Shown one piece after another: positions 41,735 to 50,846 of a DNA stretch of 64,000 nucleotides (position 1 is its first letter; each line of letters begins with the position of its first letter). The DNA lies in contig NZ_CAMIHB010000012.1 of assembly GCF_946221635.1 (NCBI RefSeq), positions 1-64,000 on the forward strand, in the 5' to 3' direction. The notes beneath the pieces were generated by a model that saw only the letters and a list, made by a program, of their open reading frames with translations, was not told the origin of the DNA and did not search any database. A program made the translations under genes and the position numbers. The stretch comes from an uncultured Rhodoferax sp. (GTDB lineage: Bacteria > Pseudomonadota > Gammaproteobacteria > Burkholderiales > Burkholderiaceae_C).

Positions 41735-42811
41735 ATGGCATCCGGCGTTTTCCCTCCGCGCAAGAAGTCTTCAGCCCGCTTTGTGGACATTGCGGTGCAG
41801 GCGCAGGTGAGCGTGGCCACGGTCAACCGTGTGCTCAATGACCATGGCGGCGTCTCGGCCCCCACGCGCGAGCGGGTGCTGCGCGCGGCCAAGGCGCTGG
41901 CGCTCCCACGCGTGCTGCCGGATGCGCGCCGCGGTATCACGCGCTTCGACGTGGTCATGGCGCGCAGCGACACACCTTTCTTCCGCCGCCTGCACCAGGC
42001 CTTGCGCCAGCATGCCCAGTTGCTGGACCAGCGCGTGGTGCTGCACCGCCACGACTTCGCGCCCGATGCGGACGCCGAGGTGGCCGCCTTCATCGCCAGG
42101 CCGCCACACCGGCGCAACGGCCTGATCCTGGCCGTGCATGACACACCCGAGATCCGTGCCGCGGTGCACCAGGTGATTGCGCAGGGCGTGCCGGTGGTCA
42201 CGCTGATGAGTGACATCAGCGATGTGGCGCGCCTGCACTACGCAGGTATCGACAACTTCATGGCCGGACGCAGTGCGGGTTACTTCATGGGGCGCATGGC
42301 GCAGCGTGAAGGGCGGGTACTGGTACTCACGAATGATCTGAGCTTCCGCGCGCACCGGGATCGCACCGGTGGGTTTCTGGCGGCGCTGTCCGATCGCTTT
42401 GCCCATTTGCAGTGCTTGCCGGTGCAGGTGTGCCATGACGATGTGCGCCGCACCTTCGACACAGTGCACCATGCGCTGGCAGTGTCACAGGCGGAACCGG
42501 TCGTTGGCATCTACGCCAGCGGTGCAGGGTCGCAAGGCGTGGCGCAAGCGCTGGAGCGCCATGGGCAAGCAGGCCGGTTGGTGTGGATCGGTCACGAACT
42601 TACCGATGAGCACCGTGGCTATCTGCGTGCCGGCTGGATGGATCTGGTGATTGACCAGGACCCGGATGGCCAGATGCTGTCCGCGGTGCGCCACCTGCTG
42701 CATGCCAATCAGTGGATTGACGAGCGCCCTCCACTCGCACCCAATGAGTTCCGTCTGTTCTCCGCAGAAAACCTGGGCGGCCAGCCTTATCTGCCGACTG
42801 CAGGTGTCTGA
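41735..42811 (+). CDS. LacI-family regulator (inositol cluster, 1)
   Basis: A 358-residue regulator: RFVDIAVQAQVSVATVNRVLNDHGGVSAPTRERVLRAAKAL is the LacI helix-turn-helix and hinge, followed by a periplasmic-binding-like ligand domain. It is co-transcribed with the TIM-barrel gene and probably senses an inositol-related ligand. It belongs to a group of three LacI paralogs in this region. Confidence 0.93.
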   Translation: MASGVFPPRKKSSARFVDIAVQAQVSVATVNRVLNDHGGVSAPTRERVLRAAKALALPRVLPDARRGITRFDVVMARSDTPFFRRLHQALRQHAQLLDQRVVLHRHDFAPDADAEVAAFIARPPHRRNGLILAVHDTPEIRAAVHQVIAQGVPVVTLMSDISDVARLHYAGIDNFMAGRSAGYFMGRMAQREGRVLVLTNDLSFRAHRDRTGGFLAALSDRFAHLQCLPVQVCHDDVRRTFDTVHHALAVSQAEPVVGIYASGAGSQGVAQALERHGQAGRLVWIGHELTDEHRGYLRAGWMDLVIDQDPDGQMLSAVRHLLHANQWIDERPPLAPNEFRLFSAENLGGQPYLPTAGV

Positions 42812-42812
42812 G

Positions 42813-43685
42813 CTAGCGCCCGCCCTGCGGGGTGGTGGAACGGTAAGGCAGTTCGAGTGCGTAGGCCAGCGCAATGAAGAGGCTCTGCGCCAGGCCCATG
42901 GTGCTGGTCAGCGAGCGGAACCCGAAGGTGGAGTTGTCCTGCACCAGCAGCGTGCTGTGGGCCTGCTTGGCCAGGGGGCTCATGCGGCTGTCGGTGATGG
43001 CAATGAGTTTGGCGCCGCGTTCCATGGCCTGGGTGACTGCGTTGAGCGTTTCCTCGGCGTAGGGGGCGAACGAGATGGCAATCATCACGTCGCCCTTGCG
43101 CACGGAGCGCATCTGGCCCAGGTGCATGCTGCCCAGGCCGGATACCAGCCCCACACGCTTGTCAGTGTGCTGCAGCGCGTAGTCAAGGTAGACCGCAACC
43201 GGGAAGGAACGGCGGGAGGCGCAGATCCAGACGTTGTCGGCTTCCAGCAACATGTCCACGGCCTTCTTGAAGGTCGGCCCGTTCAGGCCGTTCTCCAGTT
43301 CCTGCATGCCGGCAATGCTGCCCGCCAGGAACTCGCGGGCAATCTCCACGCTGGAGAGGCTGCCCGTGCCCGACTCGATGATGTCGCGGATACGCGCCTT
43401 GTAGTTGCGGCTGGGGGCCAGCTGGCGGGTCAGACCCTCGCGGAAGATGGCCTGCATTTCCGAAAAGCCCGAGAAGCCGAAGTGCTTGGCAAATCGCACC
43501 ACGGCCGACGGTTGCACCTCGCAGGCCGAAGCCACCTGCTGGATGCCGTCAAGGCCGATATGGTCCCGGTGCTGTTCGATGTACTGGGCGATGACCTTGA
43601 GCTGCTTGCTCAGCGAGTCGTACTCGGTCGAGATCCGAGCAATCAGTTGCTCCACACTGGTCTTGCTGCCTTTGTCTGATGCCAT
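42813..43685 (-). CDS. iolR: RpiR/MurR-family regulator (IolR-like)
   Basis: A 290-residue regulator with an RpiR helix-turn-helix (VEQLIARISTEYDSLSKQLKVIAQYIEQHRDHIGLDGIQQVASACEVQPSAVVRFAKHFGF) and a C-terminal SIS sugar-phosphate-binding domain (VWICASRRSFPVAVYLDYAL, ISFAPYAEET). Rhizobial and Burkholderia iol genes are controlled by such IolR proteins that respond to inositol metabolites. I start at 43685, which has GAGGTGGG upstream; the frame could extend to 43712. It is divergent from the reductase operon. Confidence 0.9.
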   Translation of the reverse strand: MASDKGSKTSVEQLIARISTEYDSLSKQLKVIAQYIEQHRDHIGLDGIQQVASACEVQPSAVVRFAKHFGFSGFSEMQAIFREGLTRQLAPSRNYKARIRDIIESGTGSLSSVEIAREFLAGSIAGMQELENGLNGPTFKKAVDMLLEADNVWICASRRSFPVAVYLDYALQHTDKRVGLVSGLGSMHLGQMRSVRKGDVMIAISFAPYAEETLNAVTQAMERGAKLIAITDSRMSPLAKQAHSTLLVQDNSTFGFRSLTSTMGLAQSLFIALAYALELPYRSTTPQGGR

Positions 43686-43752
43686 GCCCACCTCGTTGTT
43701 CGTTGTAAACATTGTAGGAAGAGCTTGGCCCGCAAGGGAAAACCCTCAATAA

Positions 43753-43792
43753 AAAAATATTTCTCAAATTTATTAAATATAGAAATATTTTT
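43753..43792. promoter_or_regulatory. Inverted repeat between iolR and the reductase gene
   Basis: AAAAATATTTCT (43753-43764) and its exact reverse complement AGAAATATTTTT (43781-43792) with a 16-base A/T-rich spacer. The location between iolR and the reductase suggests an IolR operator. Confidence 0.6.
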
Positions 43793-43846
43793 ACAATTGC
43801 AATGCGCTGCCCCAGCGCACTTTCGCACTTTCAACTGCAGGCCTCT

Positions 43847-45082
43847 ATGCAATCTTCCCTCGTTTCTTCCATGGTCATCATTGGTGCGGGTCACTGTGGC
43901 GGACGCGCCGCGCAACGGCTGCGCGAACAGGGGTGGACCGGGCGCATCGACCTGGTCGGCGACGAAGTCCACCCGCCTTATGAGCGCCCCCCACTGTCCA
44001 AGGATCTGCTCACGGCCCGCAAGGCGGCCGAAGACTGTTGGCTGCTGAGCCCGCAGGGGCTGTGCGATATGGACGTGACGGTGCACACCGCGAGGGCGTG
44101 CGCACTGGACACGCAGGCGCGCAGTGTGACGCTGGAGGGCGGCCAGGTCTTGCCCTATGCGCGCGTGCTGCTGGCCACGGGTGGACAGGTGCGCAGGCTG
44201 TCCATCCCGGGAGCGGACCTGCCCCAGGTGCTGACCTTGCGCAATCTGGGCGACGCGCAGGCACTGGCTTCCCGCCTGCAGGCCGGTAGCCGCCTGCTGG
44301 TGGTGGGCGGAGGCTTCATCGGCCTGGAGGTTGCGGCGTCCGCGCGTCAACTCGGCGTGGAGGTGGTGCTGGTGGAGGGGGCCGCCCGTTTGTTGGGGCG
44401 CGCCGTACCGCCCGAGGTGGCGGCCCAGGTCCTGGACCTGCACCGTGCCCACGGTGTGGACGTGCGTCTGGGGGTGTTGCCGACGGCGTTTGCAAGTGAT
44501 TGCGACGCCCTGCGCGTGACGCTGGCCGACGGTGCGGTGTGCGAGGTGGACACGGTGGTCGTGGGCATTGGGATCGAGCCTGCGGTGGAGTTGGCCCGCC
44601 AAGCCGGGCTGCGGCTGGGGCGTGGCATTGTGGTGGACCGACAGTTGCGTACCAGCGATCCGCATGTGTTTGCAGCCGGCGACGTGGCGGAGTTCCCCAG
44701 TGTGCTTTCAGGCCTGCCCATGCGGCAGGAAACCTGGCTCAATGCCGAAACCCAATCCGCCGTCGCGGCCGACAACATGCTGGGGGCCGCGATCGAATAC
44801 AGCCAACTGCCCTGGTTCTGGTCGGACCAGTACGACTACCAGTTGCAGGTGTCGGGTGAGCCCACACTGGGCATCACCACGGCCCGGCGCGACCTGGGGC
44901 AGGGCGACCACATCCTGTTCTACCTGGATGCCGCACAGCGTGTGGTGGGCATGAGCGCCTGGGGCCTGTCGACCCGCACCGCCAAGGAGTGCAAGCTGGC
45001 CCGCACCCTGGTGGAGCGGGGCAGCCATGCCACGCCAGCCGCTTTGGTTGATCCCGCGGTCAAGCTCAAGTCCCTGTTCTAA
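43847..45082 (+). CDS. FAD-dependent ferredoxin reductase (MocF-like)
   Basis: A 411-residue two-dinucleotide-fold oxidoreductase of the rhodocoxin/ferredoxin reductase type: FAD-binding VIIGAGHCGGRAAQRL, VGDEVHPPYERPPLSKD, NAD-binding LLVVGGGFIGLEVAAS, and the FAAGDVAEFP motif, with a reductase C-terminal domain (WFWSDQYDYQLQ). It should pass electrons from NAD(P)H to the Rieske ferredoxin encoded at 46096. In rhizopine clusters MocF plays this part. I use the ATG at 43847; the next possible is 43871. Confidence 0.88.
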   Translation: MQSSLVSSMVIIGAGHCGGRAAQRLREQGWTGRIDLVGDEVHPPYERPPLSKDLLTARKAAEDCWLLSPQGLCDMDVTVHTARACALDTQARSVTLEGGQVLPYARVLLATGGQVRRLSIPGADLPQVLTLRNLGDAQALASRLQAGSRLLVVGGGFIGLEVAASARQLGVEVVLVEGAARLLGRAVPPEVAAQVLDLHRAHGVDVRLGVLPTAFASDCDALRVTLADGAVCEVDTVVVGIGIEPAVELARQAGLRLGRGIVVDRQLRTSDPHVFAAGDVAEFPSVLSGLPMRQETWLNAETQSAVAADNMLGAAIEYSQLPWFWSDQYDYQLQVSGEPTLGITTARRDLGQGDHILFYLDAAQRVVGMSAWGLSTRTAKECKLARTLVERGSHATPAALVDPAVKLKSLF

Positions 45083-45093
45083 AGTTATTCCTC

Positions 45094-46080
45094 ATGTCTT
45101 CCCCGCTGCCGCATCTGCCTCTGGGCATCAATATCGACGGTGTTTTGATCCACGATGGCATGCCCGCGCTCACGGCCGCCCAGCGTTTTGCCTGGGTACG
45201 TGAGGCGGGCATTTTCGACTACATCGAAAAGAACATCGACCCGAACGAAGACTTTGCACCCTATGTCGATTTGGTGGCCGAATACGGCATTCCCATTGGC
45301 GTGTTCGGCGGCATCTTCTGCGCCGGGCGCGACGAGGAGCGCATGCGTTGGGGGCTGCGCACCGGTGGCACGCTGGGCGCGCGCGTCTTCAATATGCAGC
45401 TGTTTGCCCGCCACGCCAACGGACAGGCGTTGAGCGACCAGCAGGTGGCGGACTGGTTTCTGGACGCGATGGAGCACGGCACCGCCTCGGGCTGCCTGCC
45501 TTCCATGGAAGTGCATGTGGATATGTGGAATGAACGATTCCGCCGTGTGGATGCGGTGGCCGAGCTGCTGGTCAGGCGCGGCGTGGCGCTGCGCCTCACG
45601 CTGGACCATTCCCATCTCATCTTCAAGATAGGCAACCCGCAGGAGCTGGCACACAGCGGCTTGCAGCATGAGCCCGACGGTGCCCGCGCGTTGCTGGCGC
45701 CAGGGCACGCCACTACGCTCTATGAGCACTGGCTGCGCGAAGGCTGGGTGGTGCATGCGCACACTCGCAGTGTGGCGCCAGGTCTGCGAGGCAATGCAGC
45801 GCCCGGTGTGGCGGGGCGTGCCATCCAGTACCCCTTTGTGGAGCCCGCACCGGGAACGTTTCATTCACCGTGGGAGTCTGCGCAACTTGGCGAGTGGAAG
45901 CAGGCGGTGCGCGATTTGCTGGCCTCGATGCGCCGTGCGCCGGGCCGCGCCCCGGCGCAGATCAGCTGTGAGTTCATCCCCTTCCCGGACTACGGCGGTG
46001 GTGGCCGCTACTCCATCTGGGAAAACAACCTGGCTTGCGCAGCCTGGTTGCGTGCGGAGTGGGTGAAGCTGCACGCGTAA
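45094..46080 (+). CDS. TIM-barrel protein (inositol cluster)
   Basis: A 328-residue sugar phosphate isomerase/epimerase-like barrel: GINIDGVLIHDGMPALTAAQRFAWVREAGIFDYIEKNIDP, RVFNMQLFARHANG, SMEVHVDMWN, LRLTLDHSHLIFKIG. It starts 11 bases after the reductase stop and is probably co-transcribed with it, linking it to the methyl-inositol module. The precise reaction is unknown. Confidence 0.85.
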   Translation: MSSPLPHLPLGINIDGVLIHDGMPALTAAQRFAWVREAGIFDYIEKNIDPNEDFAPYVDLVAEYGIPIGVFGGIFCAGRDEERMRWGLRTGGTLGARVFNMQLFARHANGQALSDQQVADWFLDAMEHGTASGCLPSMEVHVDMWNERFRRVDAVAELLVRRGVALRLTLDHSHLIFKIGNPQELAHSGLQHEPDGARALLAPGHATTLYEHWLREGWVVHAHTRSVAPGLRGNAAPGVAGRAIQYPFVEPAPGTFHSPWESAQLGEWKQAVRDLLASMRRAPGRAPAQISCEFIPFPDYGGGGRYSIWENNLACAAWLRAEWVKLHA

Positions 46081-46095
46081 GCGTGCAGCGCCGCT

Positions 46096-46410
46096 TCAGG
46101 CGGCGAGTTGAATCTGGATCTGCCCGTCTTCCACACGGGCGGGGTAGGTCTGCAGATTCACGCAGACCGGGGCGCCCAGCGCCCGGCCGTTGCGGATGTC
46201 AAAGCGGCCGTTGTGCTTGGGGCACTCGATCACATGCGCCATGACCAGGCCATCTGCGAGATGGATCTTCTCGTGGGTGCACAGGCCATCGGTGGCGTAG
46301 ACCTTGTCCTCGTAGCGGTAGACGGCGTAGGTTTTGCCTGCATGGTCAAAGCGCTTCACATCTTCATCGTCGATGTCGTCCAGCGCGCAGACGTTTAGCC
46401 AGTGGGTCAT
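46096..46410 (-). CDS. mocE: Rieske 2Fe-2S ferredoxin (MocE-like)
   Basis: A 104-residue soluble Rieske protein: the cluster is bound by C-T-H (CTHEKIHLADG) and C-P-K-H (IECPKHNGRFDIRNG). MocE of rhizopine catabolism is the best-known relative. It reads in an operon with the membrane oxygenase 39 bases upstream and should carry electrons from the reductase to it. Confidence 0.92.
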   Translation of the reverse strand: MTHWLNVCALDDIDDEDVKRFDHAGKTYAVYRYEDKVYATDGLCTHEKIHLADGLVMAHVIECPKHNGRFDIRNGRALGAPVCVNLQTYPARVEDGQIQIQLAA

Positions 46411-46449
46411 TGGGGGCTCCTTGGAAAATCGGTAAATGGAAAGGCGGTC

Positions 46450-47508
46450 TTACGCGGCGGCGGGCACAGGGCGTACGACGTAGTGGTAGGGGTCGCGTGC
46501 CTGGCGCATCAGCGCAGGGAAGATCTCTGCGTAGGCTTCGATCGTGCTGCGGTACGGCGGCGGGCAGTCGGACTTGATGACCTCGTGCAGCCGTGGCAGG
46601 GCGTGGTAGGGCACCATGGGAAACATGTGGTGCTCCACGTGGTAGTTCATGTTCCAGTACAGGAAGCGCAGTACCGGGTTCATGTACACCGTGCGGCAGT
46701 TCAGCCGGTGGTCCAGCACGTTCTCGGGCAGGCCTGCGTGCTGCGTGAGTCCGGTGTAGGTGTAGAGCCAGGCCCCCAGCATGCCGGGGAGCGGCCCCAC
46801 CAGCAGCACCGGCAACCAGCTGTGCAGGGCCACGGCGCTGCCGATCACCAAGGCGTAGAGCAGTACCCAGATACGCGCTTCCTTCACCATGCTGGGCCAT
46901 TCCATGCTGGGCACAAAGGTCTTCTCCTCGGTGCTGATGGAGCCGCAGGCATTGCGCAGGACGGCGAGCAGCTCCTTGGGGGCGTTCTTGATGGCGAACA
47001 CATTGAGCAGGGTGCCCACCAAGTCGGTGGGCAGGGGCGCTGCAATCTCGGGGTCCCGGCCGGTCACCAGTGTGTCGGTGTGGTGGCGTGCGTGGCTCCA
47101 GCGCCAGCGGGTGGGGCGGCGCAGCACCTGGAAGCAGGCGAACTGGTAGAGCAGGTCGTTCATCCAGCGTGTCTTGAAGGCGGTGCCGTGGCTGGACTCA
47201 TGCCAGCGGCTGTCTGCCGGGCTGCAGTACACGGTGGCATACGCGAAGTAGGCGAGGAACAGGGCGCCGGCGCCCCAGCCCGTATGCCAGCCGTAGACGA
47301 ACAGGGCGCCCAGGCCCAGGATGACGGCGTACCAGAGTGCTGTGTCGCGGATGGCGTGCCCATCCTCCCGCTGCATCAGGTGTTTCATCGTGGCGCGCGG
47401 AACCGGGCACTTGTACCACTCGGCATTGACCAGGCCCTTGGCCATGGCCTGGTCGGCAGCGCCACCGATGAGCTGGTAGTCCTTCTGGGAACGATGGGGA
47501 ACATGCAT
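46450..47508 (-). CDS. mocD: Membrane desaturase-fold oxygenase (MocD-like)
   Basis: A 352-residue integral membrane diiron enzyme of the fatty-acid-desaturase family: the eight histidines are in HESSHG, HARHH and HVEHHMFP, with a further histidine in GLTQHAG. In Rhizobium MocD, with MocE and MocF, is needed to use the methylated rhizopine 3-O-methyl-scyllo-inosamine. I infer an O-demethylase of methylated inositols. The start at 47508 is the one with the family-like polar N-terminus; the frame is open further upstream. Confidence 0.85.
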   Translation of the reverse strand: MHVPHRSQKDYQLIGGAADQAMAKGLVNAEWYKCPVPRATMKHLMQREDGHAIRDTALWYAVILGLGALFVYGWHTGWGAGALFLAYFAYATVYCSPADSRWHESSHGTAFKTRWMNDLLYQFACFQVLRRPTRWRWSHARHHTDTLVTGRDPEIAAPLPTDLVGTLLNVFAIKNAPKELLAVLRNACGSISTEEKTFVPSMEWPSMVKEARIWVLLYALVIGSAVALHSWLPVLLVGPLPGMLGAWLYTYTGLTQHAGLPENVLDHRLNCRTVYMNPVLRFLYWNMNYHVEHHMFPMVPYHALPRLHEVIKSDCPPPYRSTIEAYAEIFPALMRQARDPYHYVVRPVPAAA

Positions 47509-47562
47509 GGTCTTGTCTCTTGTCCGTGTGTTATGGGAAGGGTTTCTGCGATGGTAGGTATT

Positions 47563-47576
47563 GGAAAAAATATTCC
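47563..47576. promoter_or_regulatory. Putative IolR site before mocD
   Basis: GGAAAAAATATTCC is an exact match to the GGAA-N6-TTCC site reported for rhizobial IolR and lies in the gap between mocD and the divergent LacI gene. Confidence 0.7.
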
Positions 47577-47586
47577 ATTCAATTAC

Positions 47587-47613
47587 CATCAAATCACATC
47601 AAATTGCATCAAT
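47587..47613 (+). promoter_or_regulatory. Three 10-bp-phased CATCAAAT repeats
   Basis: CATCAAAT at 47587 and 47597 and CATCAAT at 47607, spaced exactly ten bases apart, in front of the LacI gene at 47649. The half-site TCAAAT also forms the inverted repeat before the LacI gene at 51914. Confidence 0.55.
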
Positions 47614-47648
47614 GAATGCCAGAGAAACTTGCATTCATTGCAGAAACC

Positions 47649-48686
47649 ATGAAAACCAAAGTCACCATCACGGCCATCGCCCAGGCTGCCGGCGTGAGCA
47701 CCGCCACGGTGGACCGGGTACTCAACAGCCGGCTGCCGGTGCGCGAAGGCACGGCACTGCGGGTCATTGAGGCGGCAGACCAACTGGGATACCACGCGGT
47801 GCACCTGATGCGCCAGCGCCTGCCGTTGCGGGGAGGGACGCGACGGCTGGGCTTCTGCCTGCAGAAGCGCTCTTCCCCCTTCTACCAGCGCTTCGCCCAG
47901 GCCTTGCGTGACGCCGTAGCCCAGCACACTGGGGGGCGGGGCTCGGTATTGATCGAGTTCATGGACGATCTGGAGCCGCACGCTATTGGCGAGCAACTGC
48001 TGGATCTGGGGCGACGCTGCGATGCCCTGGGTGTGGTGGCGCTGGACCATCCCCATGTGAATGCCGCGGTGGCGGAGCTGCATGGAGCAGGTCGCCCCTG
48101 CCTGGCCTTGCTCACGGATCTGAGTGCACCGGAGCGACTGGGCTGTGTCAGCATTGACAACCGCCAGCGCGGCCGAACCGCCGCTTGGGCGGTGCGCAGG
48201 CTGTCGCGCCGTGATGGGACGGTCGGTGTGTTTGTGGGTAGCCACCGCTATCTGGGACAGGAGACCAGTGAAATGGCCTTTCGCTCCGCGTTGCGGGAGC
48301 AGGCACCGGGTCTGCGTGTGCTGGATGCGCAGGTCAACCTGGAGGACGAGCAGATGGCCTACGAGGCGACCGTAGGTTTGCTGCAACGGCACCCGGATCT
48401 GGTGGGCCTGTACGACTCGGCGGGTGGCGGCGCCGTGGGCATTGTGCGGGCGCTGCGCGAGATGCGGCGCGGCGCGGACGTGGTGCTGGTCTGCCACGAA
48501 CTGACCCAGCAGCACCGCTTGGGGCTGGTGGATGGGGTGATCGATCTCGTCATCCAGACGCCTTTGCGGGCGCTGACCGATACGGCGGTGCACCTGCTGC
48601 TGCAGGCGCTGGAGCCGGACCGGCAGCCTGTGCACGGCCAGCCCCACATCCTGCCCTTCGAGATCTACACCTCGGAGAATGTCTGA
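47649..48686 (+). CDS. LacI-family regulator (inositol cluster, 2)
   Basis: A 345-residue LacI regulator: VTITAIAQAAGVSTATVDRVLNSRLPVREGTALRVIEAADQLGY is the helix-turn-helix, followed by the ligand-binding domain with CHELTQQHRLGLVDGVIDLVIQ. Paralogous to the LacI at 51914. It is divergent from mocD and near the third Gfo/Idh/MocA gene. I choose 47649 over the longer start 47616 by comparison with that paralog. Confidence 0.92.
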   Translation: MKTKVTITAIAQAAGVSTATVDRVLNSRLPVREGTALRVIEAADQLGYHAVHLMRQRLPLRGGTRRLGFCLQKRSSPFYQRFAQALRDAVAQHTGGRGSVLIEFMDDLEPHAIGEQLLDLGRRCDALGVVALDHPHVNAAVAELHGAGRPCLALLTDLSAPERLGCVSIDNRQRGRTAAWAVRRLSRRDGTVGVFVGSHRYLGQETSEMAFRSALREQAPGLRVLDAQVNLEDEQMAYEATVGLLQRHPDLVGLYDSAGGGAVGIVRALREMRRGADVVLVCHELTQQHRLGLVDGVIDLVIQTPLRALTDTAVHLLLQALEPDRQPVHGQPHILPFEIYTSENV

Positions 48687-48701
48687 GCGGGCCGGCCTGC
48701 T

Positions 48702-49874
48702 TCAACGGTAATCCACCCACACCGCCCCCGCATCGGCGGAGCGCACACAGTTTTCCACCCAGCGCACGCCTTCCACGCCGGCGTGGATGCCGGGATAGCG
48801 CATCGCGGCCAGAGCCGTCTGGTCGTCGCGGTCACTGGCCAGCATGGCCTGGGCGTAGCGGTAGTAGAGGTTGGACCAGGCCTCGAACAGGCCTTCGGGG
48901 TGACCAGCGCCAATGCGGTCGTCGTGCAGGGCATCCGCATGCAGGTAGCCCATGCCGCGCTCCAGCACCTGTGCCGGTTGGCCCTGCACCTCGTAGCTCA
49001 GCTGGTTGGGGCGCTCGTCCCACCATTCCAGGCTGGCCTTGGAGCCGATCACGCGGATCTTCTGGCCGTGCATGGAGCCCGCATTGACCGCGCAGGACCA
49101 CACGTAGCCCACGGCGCCGCCGTCGTACTCCATGAGGGTGAAGGCGTTGTCCTCCAGCGGTGCGCGGCTCTTAACGAAGCTCTGGCGCGAGCACAGCAGG
49201 CGTTGGATCTTCAGCGCCGGTAGCATCACCTCCGACAGGTAGAGCGGGTGGGTACCAATATCGCCCAGCACATAGCTGGGGCCGGCCATCTTGGGGTCCA
49301 CGCGCCATTGGGTGGCCGGGTTGGCGGCTTCCACGGCCTCGTTGTGGAAGCCGTGGGCAAACTGCATCTGCACGATGCGGATGTCACCCAGCGCGCCGGC
49401 CGCAATCATGGCGCGGGCCTGCTCGATGAGCTGGTGCCCTGCGTAGCCATAGGTCACGCCGACGACCTTGTTCCGGCGCTGCGCCAGCGCCTGCAGTTCC
49501 TCCGCCTCGGCGGTGGTGAAACACAGGGGTTTCTCACACACCACATGCATGCCCGCCTCCAGGGCTGCCTTGCTGATGGCGAAGTGGGTGCCGTTGGGCG
49601 TGGCGATGGAGACGGCGCGGATGCCGTCCGGACGAGCCGCCTCTGCAGCAAACATGGTGCGGTAGTCGGCATAGCAGCGCTCCGCGGCCACGCCGATGTT
49701 GACGCCGAAATCCCGCCCCCGTGCGGCGTCGATGTCGAAGGCACCTGCCACGAGGCGAAACACACCGTCGCGCAGGGCCGCGCTGCGGTGGATGTAGCCG
49801 ATCTGGCTGTTGCGTCCTCCACCCACCATGCCCCAGGGGATGGGGGCGGGAACCGGTTTCTCTCCGTTGATCAT
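48702..49874 (-). CDS. Gfo/Idh/MocA oxidoreductase (scyllo-inositol dehydrogenase-like)
   Basis: A 390-residue NAD(P)-dependent dehydrogenase: GMVGGGRNSQIGYIHRSAALRDG, CEKPLCFTTAEAEEL with the catalytic lysine, and GPSYVLGDIGTHPLYLSEVML. This longer subclass resembles the scyllo-inositol or inosose dehydrogenases IolW/IolX. I use the ATG at 49874, which has GGAG upstream, over the one at 49892. It lies 18 bases beyond the TIM-barrel stop in the same operon. Confidence 0.88.
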   Translation of the reverse strand: MINGEKPVPAPIPWGMVGGGRNSQIGYIHRSAALRDGVFRLVAGAFDIDAARGRDFGVNIGVAAERCYADYRTMFAAEAARPDGIRAVSIATPNGTHFAISKAALEAGMHVVCEKPLCFTTAEAEELQALAQRRNKVVGVTYGYAGHQLIEQARAMIAAGALGDIRIVQMQFAHGFHNEAVEAANPATQWRVDPKMAGPSYVLGDIGTHPLYLSEVMLPALKIQRLLCSRQSFVKSRAPLEDNAFTLMEYDGGAVGYVWSCAVNAGSMHGQKIRVIGSKASLEWWDERPNQLSYEVQGQPAQVLERGMGYLHADALHDDRIGAGHPEGLFEAWSNLYYRYAQAMLASDRDDQTALAAMRYPGIHAGVEGVRWVENCVRSADAGAVWVDYR

Positions 49875-49892
49875 GTCTTGTCTCCAGTCCAT

Positions 49893-50819
49893 TCAATGAA
49901 AGCCCACGCTGCGCAGGAAGTCGCGGCTGGCCTTGACGTCGTCCATGACGGACGCTGCATTGCGCGGATCGCGTTCCTGTTCAACCGTGATGTAGCCCTG
50001 GTAGTCCATATCGGCCAAGGTCTTCTTGATGGCGCCATAGTCCAGCACCCCCTTGCCAATCGGGCACATCACGCCGGCGGCGCAGGCTTCGAAGAAACGG
50101 ATGCGCTGGCTCATGACCTGGTCGTACACCGTGCGGTCAATGTCCTTGAAGTGCACGTAGTCGATACGGTCTGCATAGCGCTGCAGCCATTCCACCGGGT
50201 CCATGCCCGAGTAATAGGTATGTCCCGTGTCCAGGCACAAGCCCGCCACGGTGTGGGGAATATCCTGCAGGATCTGCAGGATTTCATCGGCGAATTCGAT
50301 ATAGCCACCGGCATGCGGGTGGATGACGGTGCGTATGCCGTATTCGCGCCAGGACAGTTCCGCAATCTGGCGGATGTGCGCCACCATGCCGCTCCATTGG
50401 CTGGCCCCCAGCCGGGGCGCCTGGTCACTGTGACCGGCGGTGTAGTCACGCTCCTCATGCCCCCAGTCCATCACGACCAGATAGGGCGCCGCGAAGCCTT
50501 GGCCGGGTTCCGTGGGAAGTGGGGGCAACTGACGGAGCAGGGCGCATATCTCATGGGTCTGGCGGAGCAGATTGGCCAGGTTGGACGGGGCGACCAGATC
50601 GTCAAAGATGGTCCCGGCCACGATGCTCAGGCCGTTGGCCTGCAGGGTCGTTGCCACGGTGGTCATGTCCAGCGGGATATAGCCGTACGGGCCCAGCTCG
50701 ATGCCGCGGTAGCCCGCCTGACTGGCTTCACGCAGCACGCTGGTCCATGCGGGAAGGTGAGGGTTCTTGACGTCGTCGACGCCCCAGCAGCAGGGGGCGC
50801 TGGTGATGTGAATGCTCAT
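49893..50819 (-). CDS. TIM-barrel protein, IolE/MocC-like
   Basis: A 308-residue sugar phosphate isomerase/epimerase-type barrel: GIELGPYGYIPLDM, LVVMDWGHEERDYT, TVIHPHAGGYIEFADEI, GLCLDTGHTYYSGMDP and VHFKDIDRTVYDQV. Related to inosose dehydratase (IolE) and MocC of rhizopine clusters; a true IolE is encoded separately at 60749, so this is a paralog for another intermediate. Confidence 0.85.
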   Translation of the reverse strand: MSIHITSAPCCWGVDDVKNPHLPAWTSVLREASQAGYRGIELGPYGYIPLDMTTVATTLQANGLSIVAGTIFDDLVAPSNLANLLRQTHEICALLRQLPPLPTEPGQGFAAPYLVVMDWGHEERDYTAGHSDQAPRLGASQWSGMVAHIRQIAELSWREYGIRTVIHPHAGGYIEFADEILQILQDIPHTVAGLCLDTGHTYYSGMDPVEWLQRYADRIDYVHFKDIDRTVYDQVMSQRIRFFEACAAGVMCPIGKGVLDYGAIKKTLADMDYQGYITVEQERDPRNAASVMDDVKASRDFLRSVGFH

Positions 50820-50846
50820 GGAATGTGGAGTCTGGGGAAATGGGAG

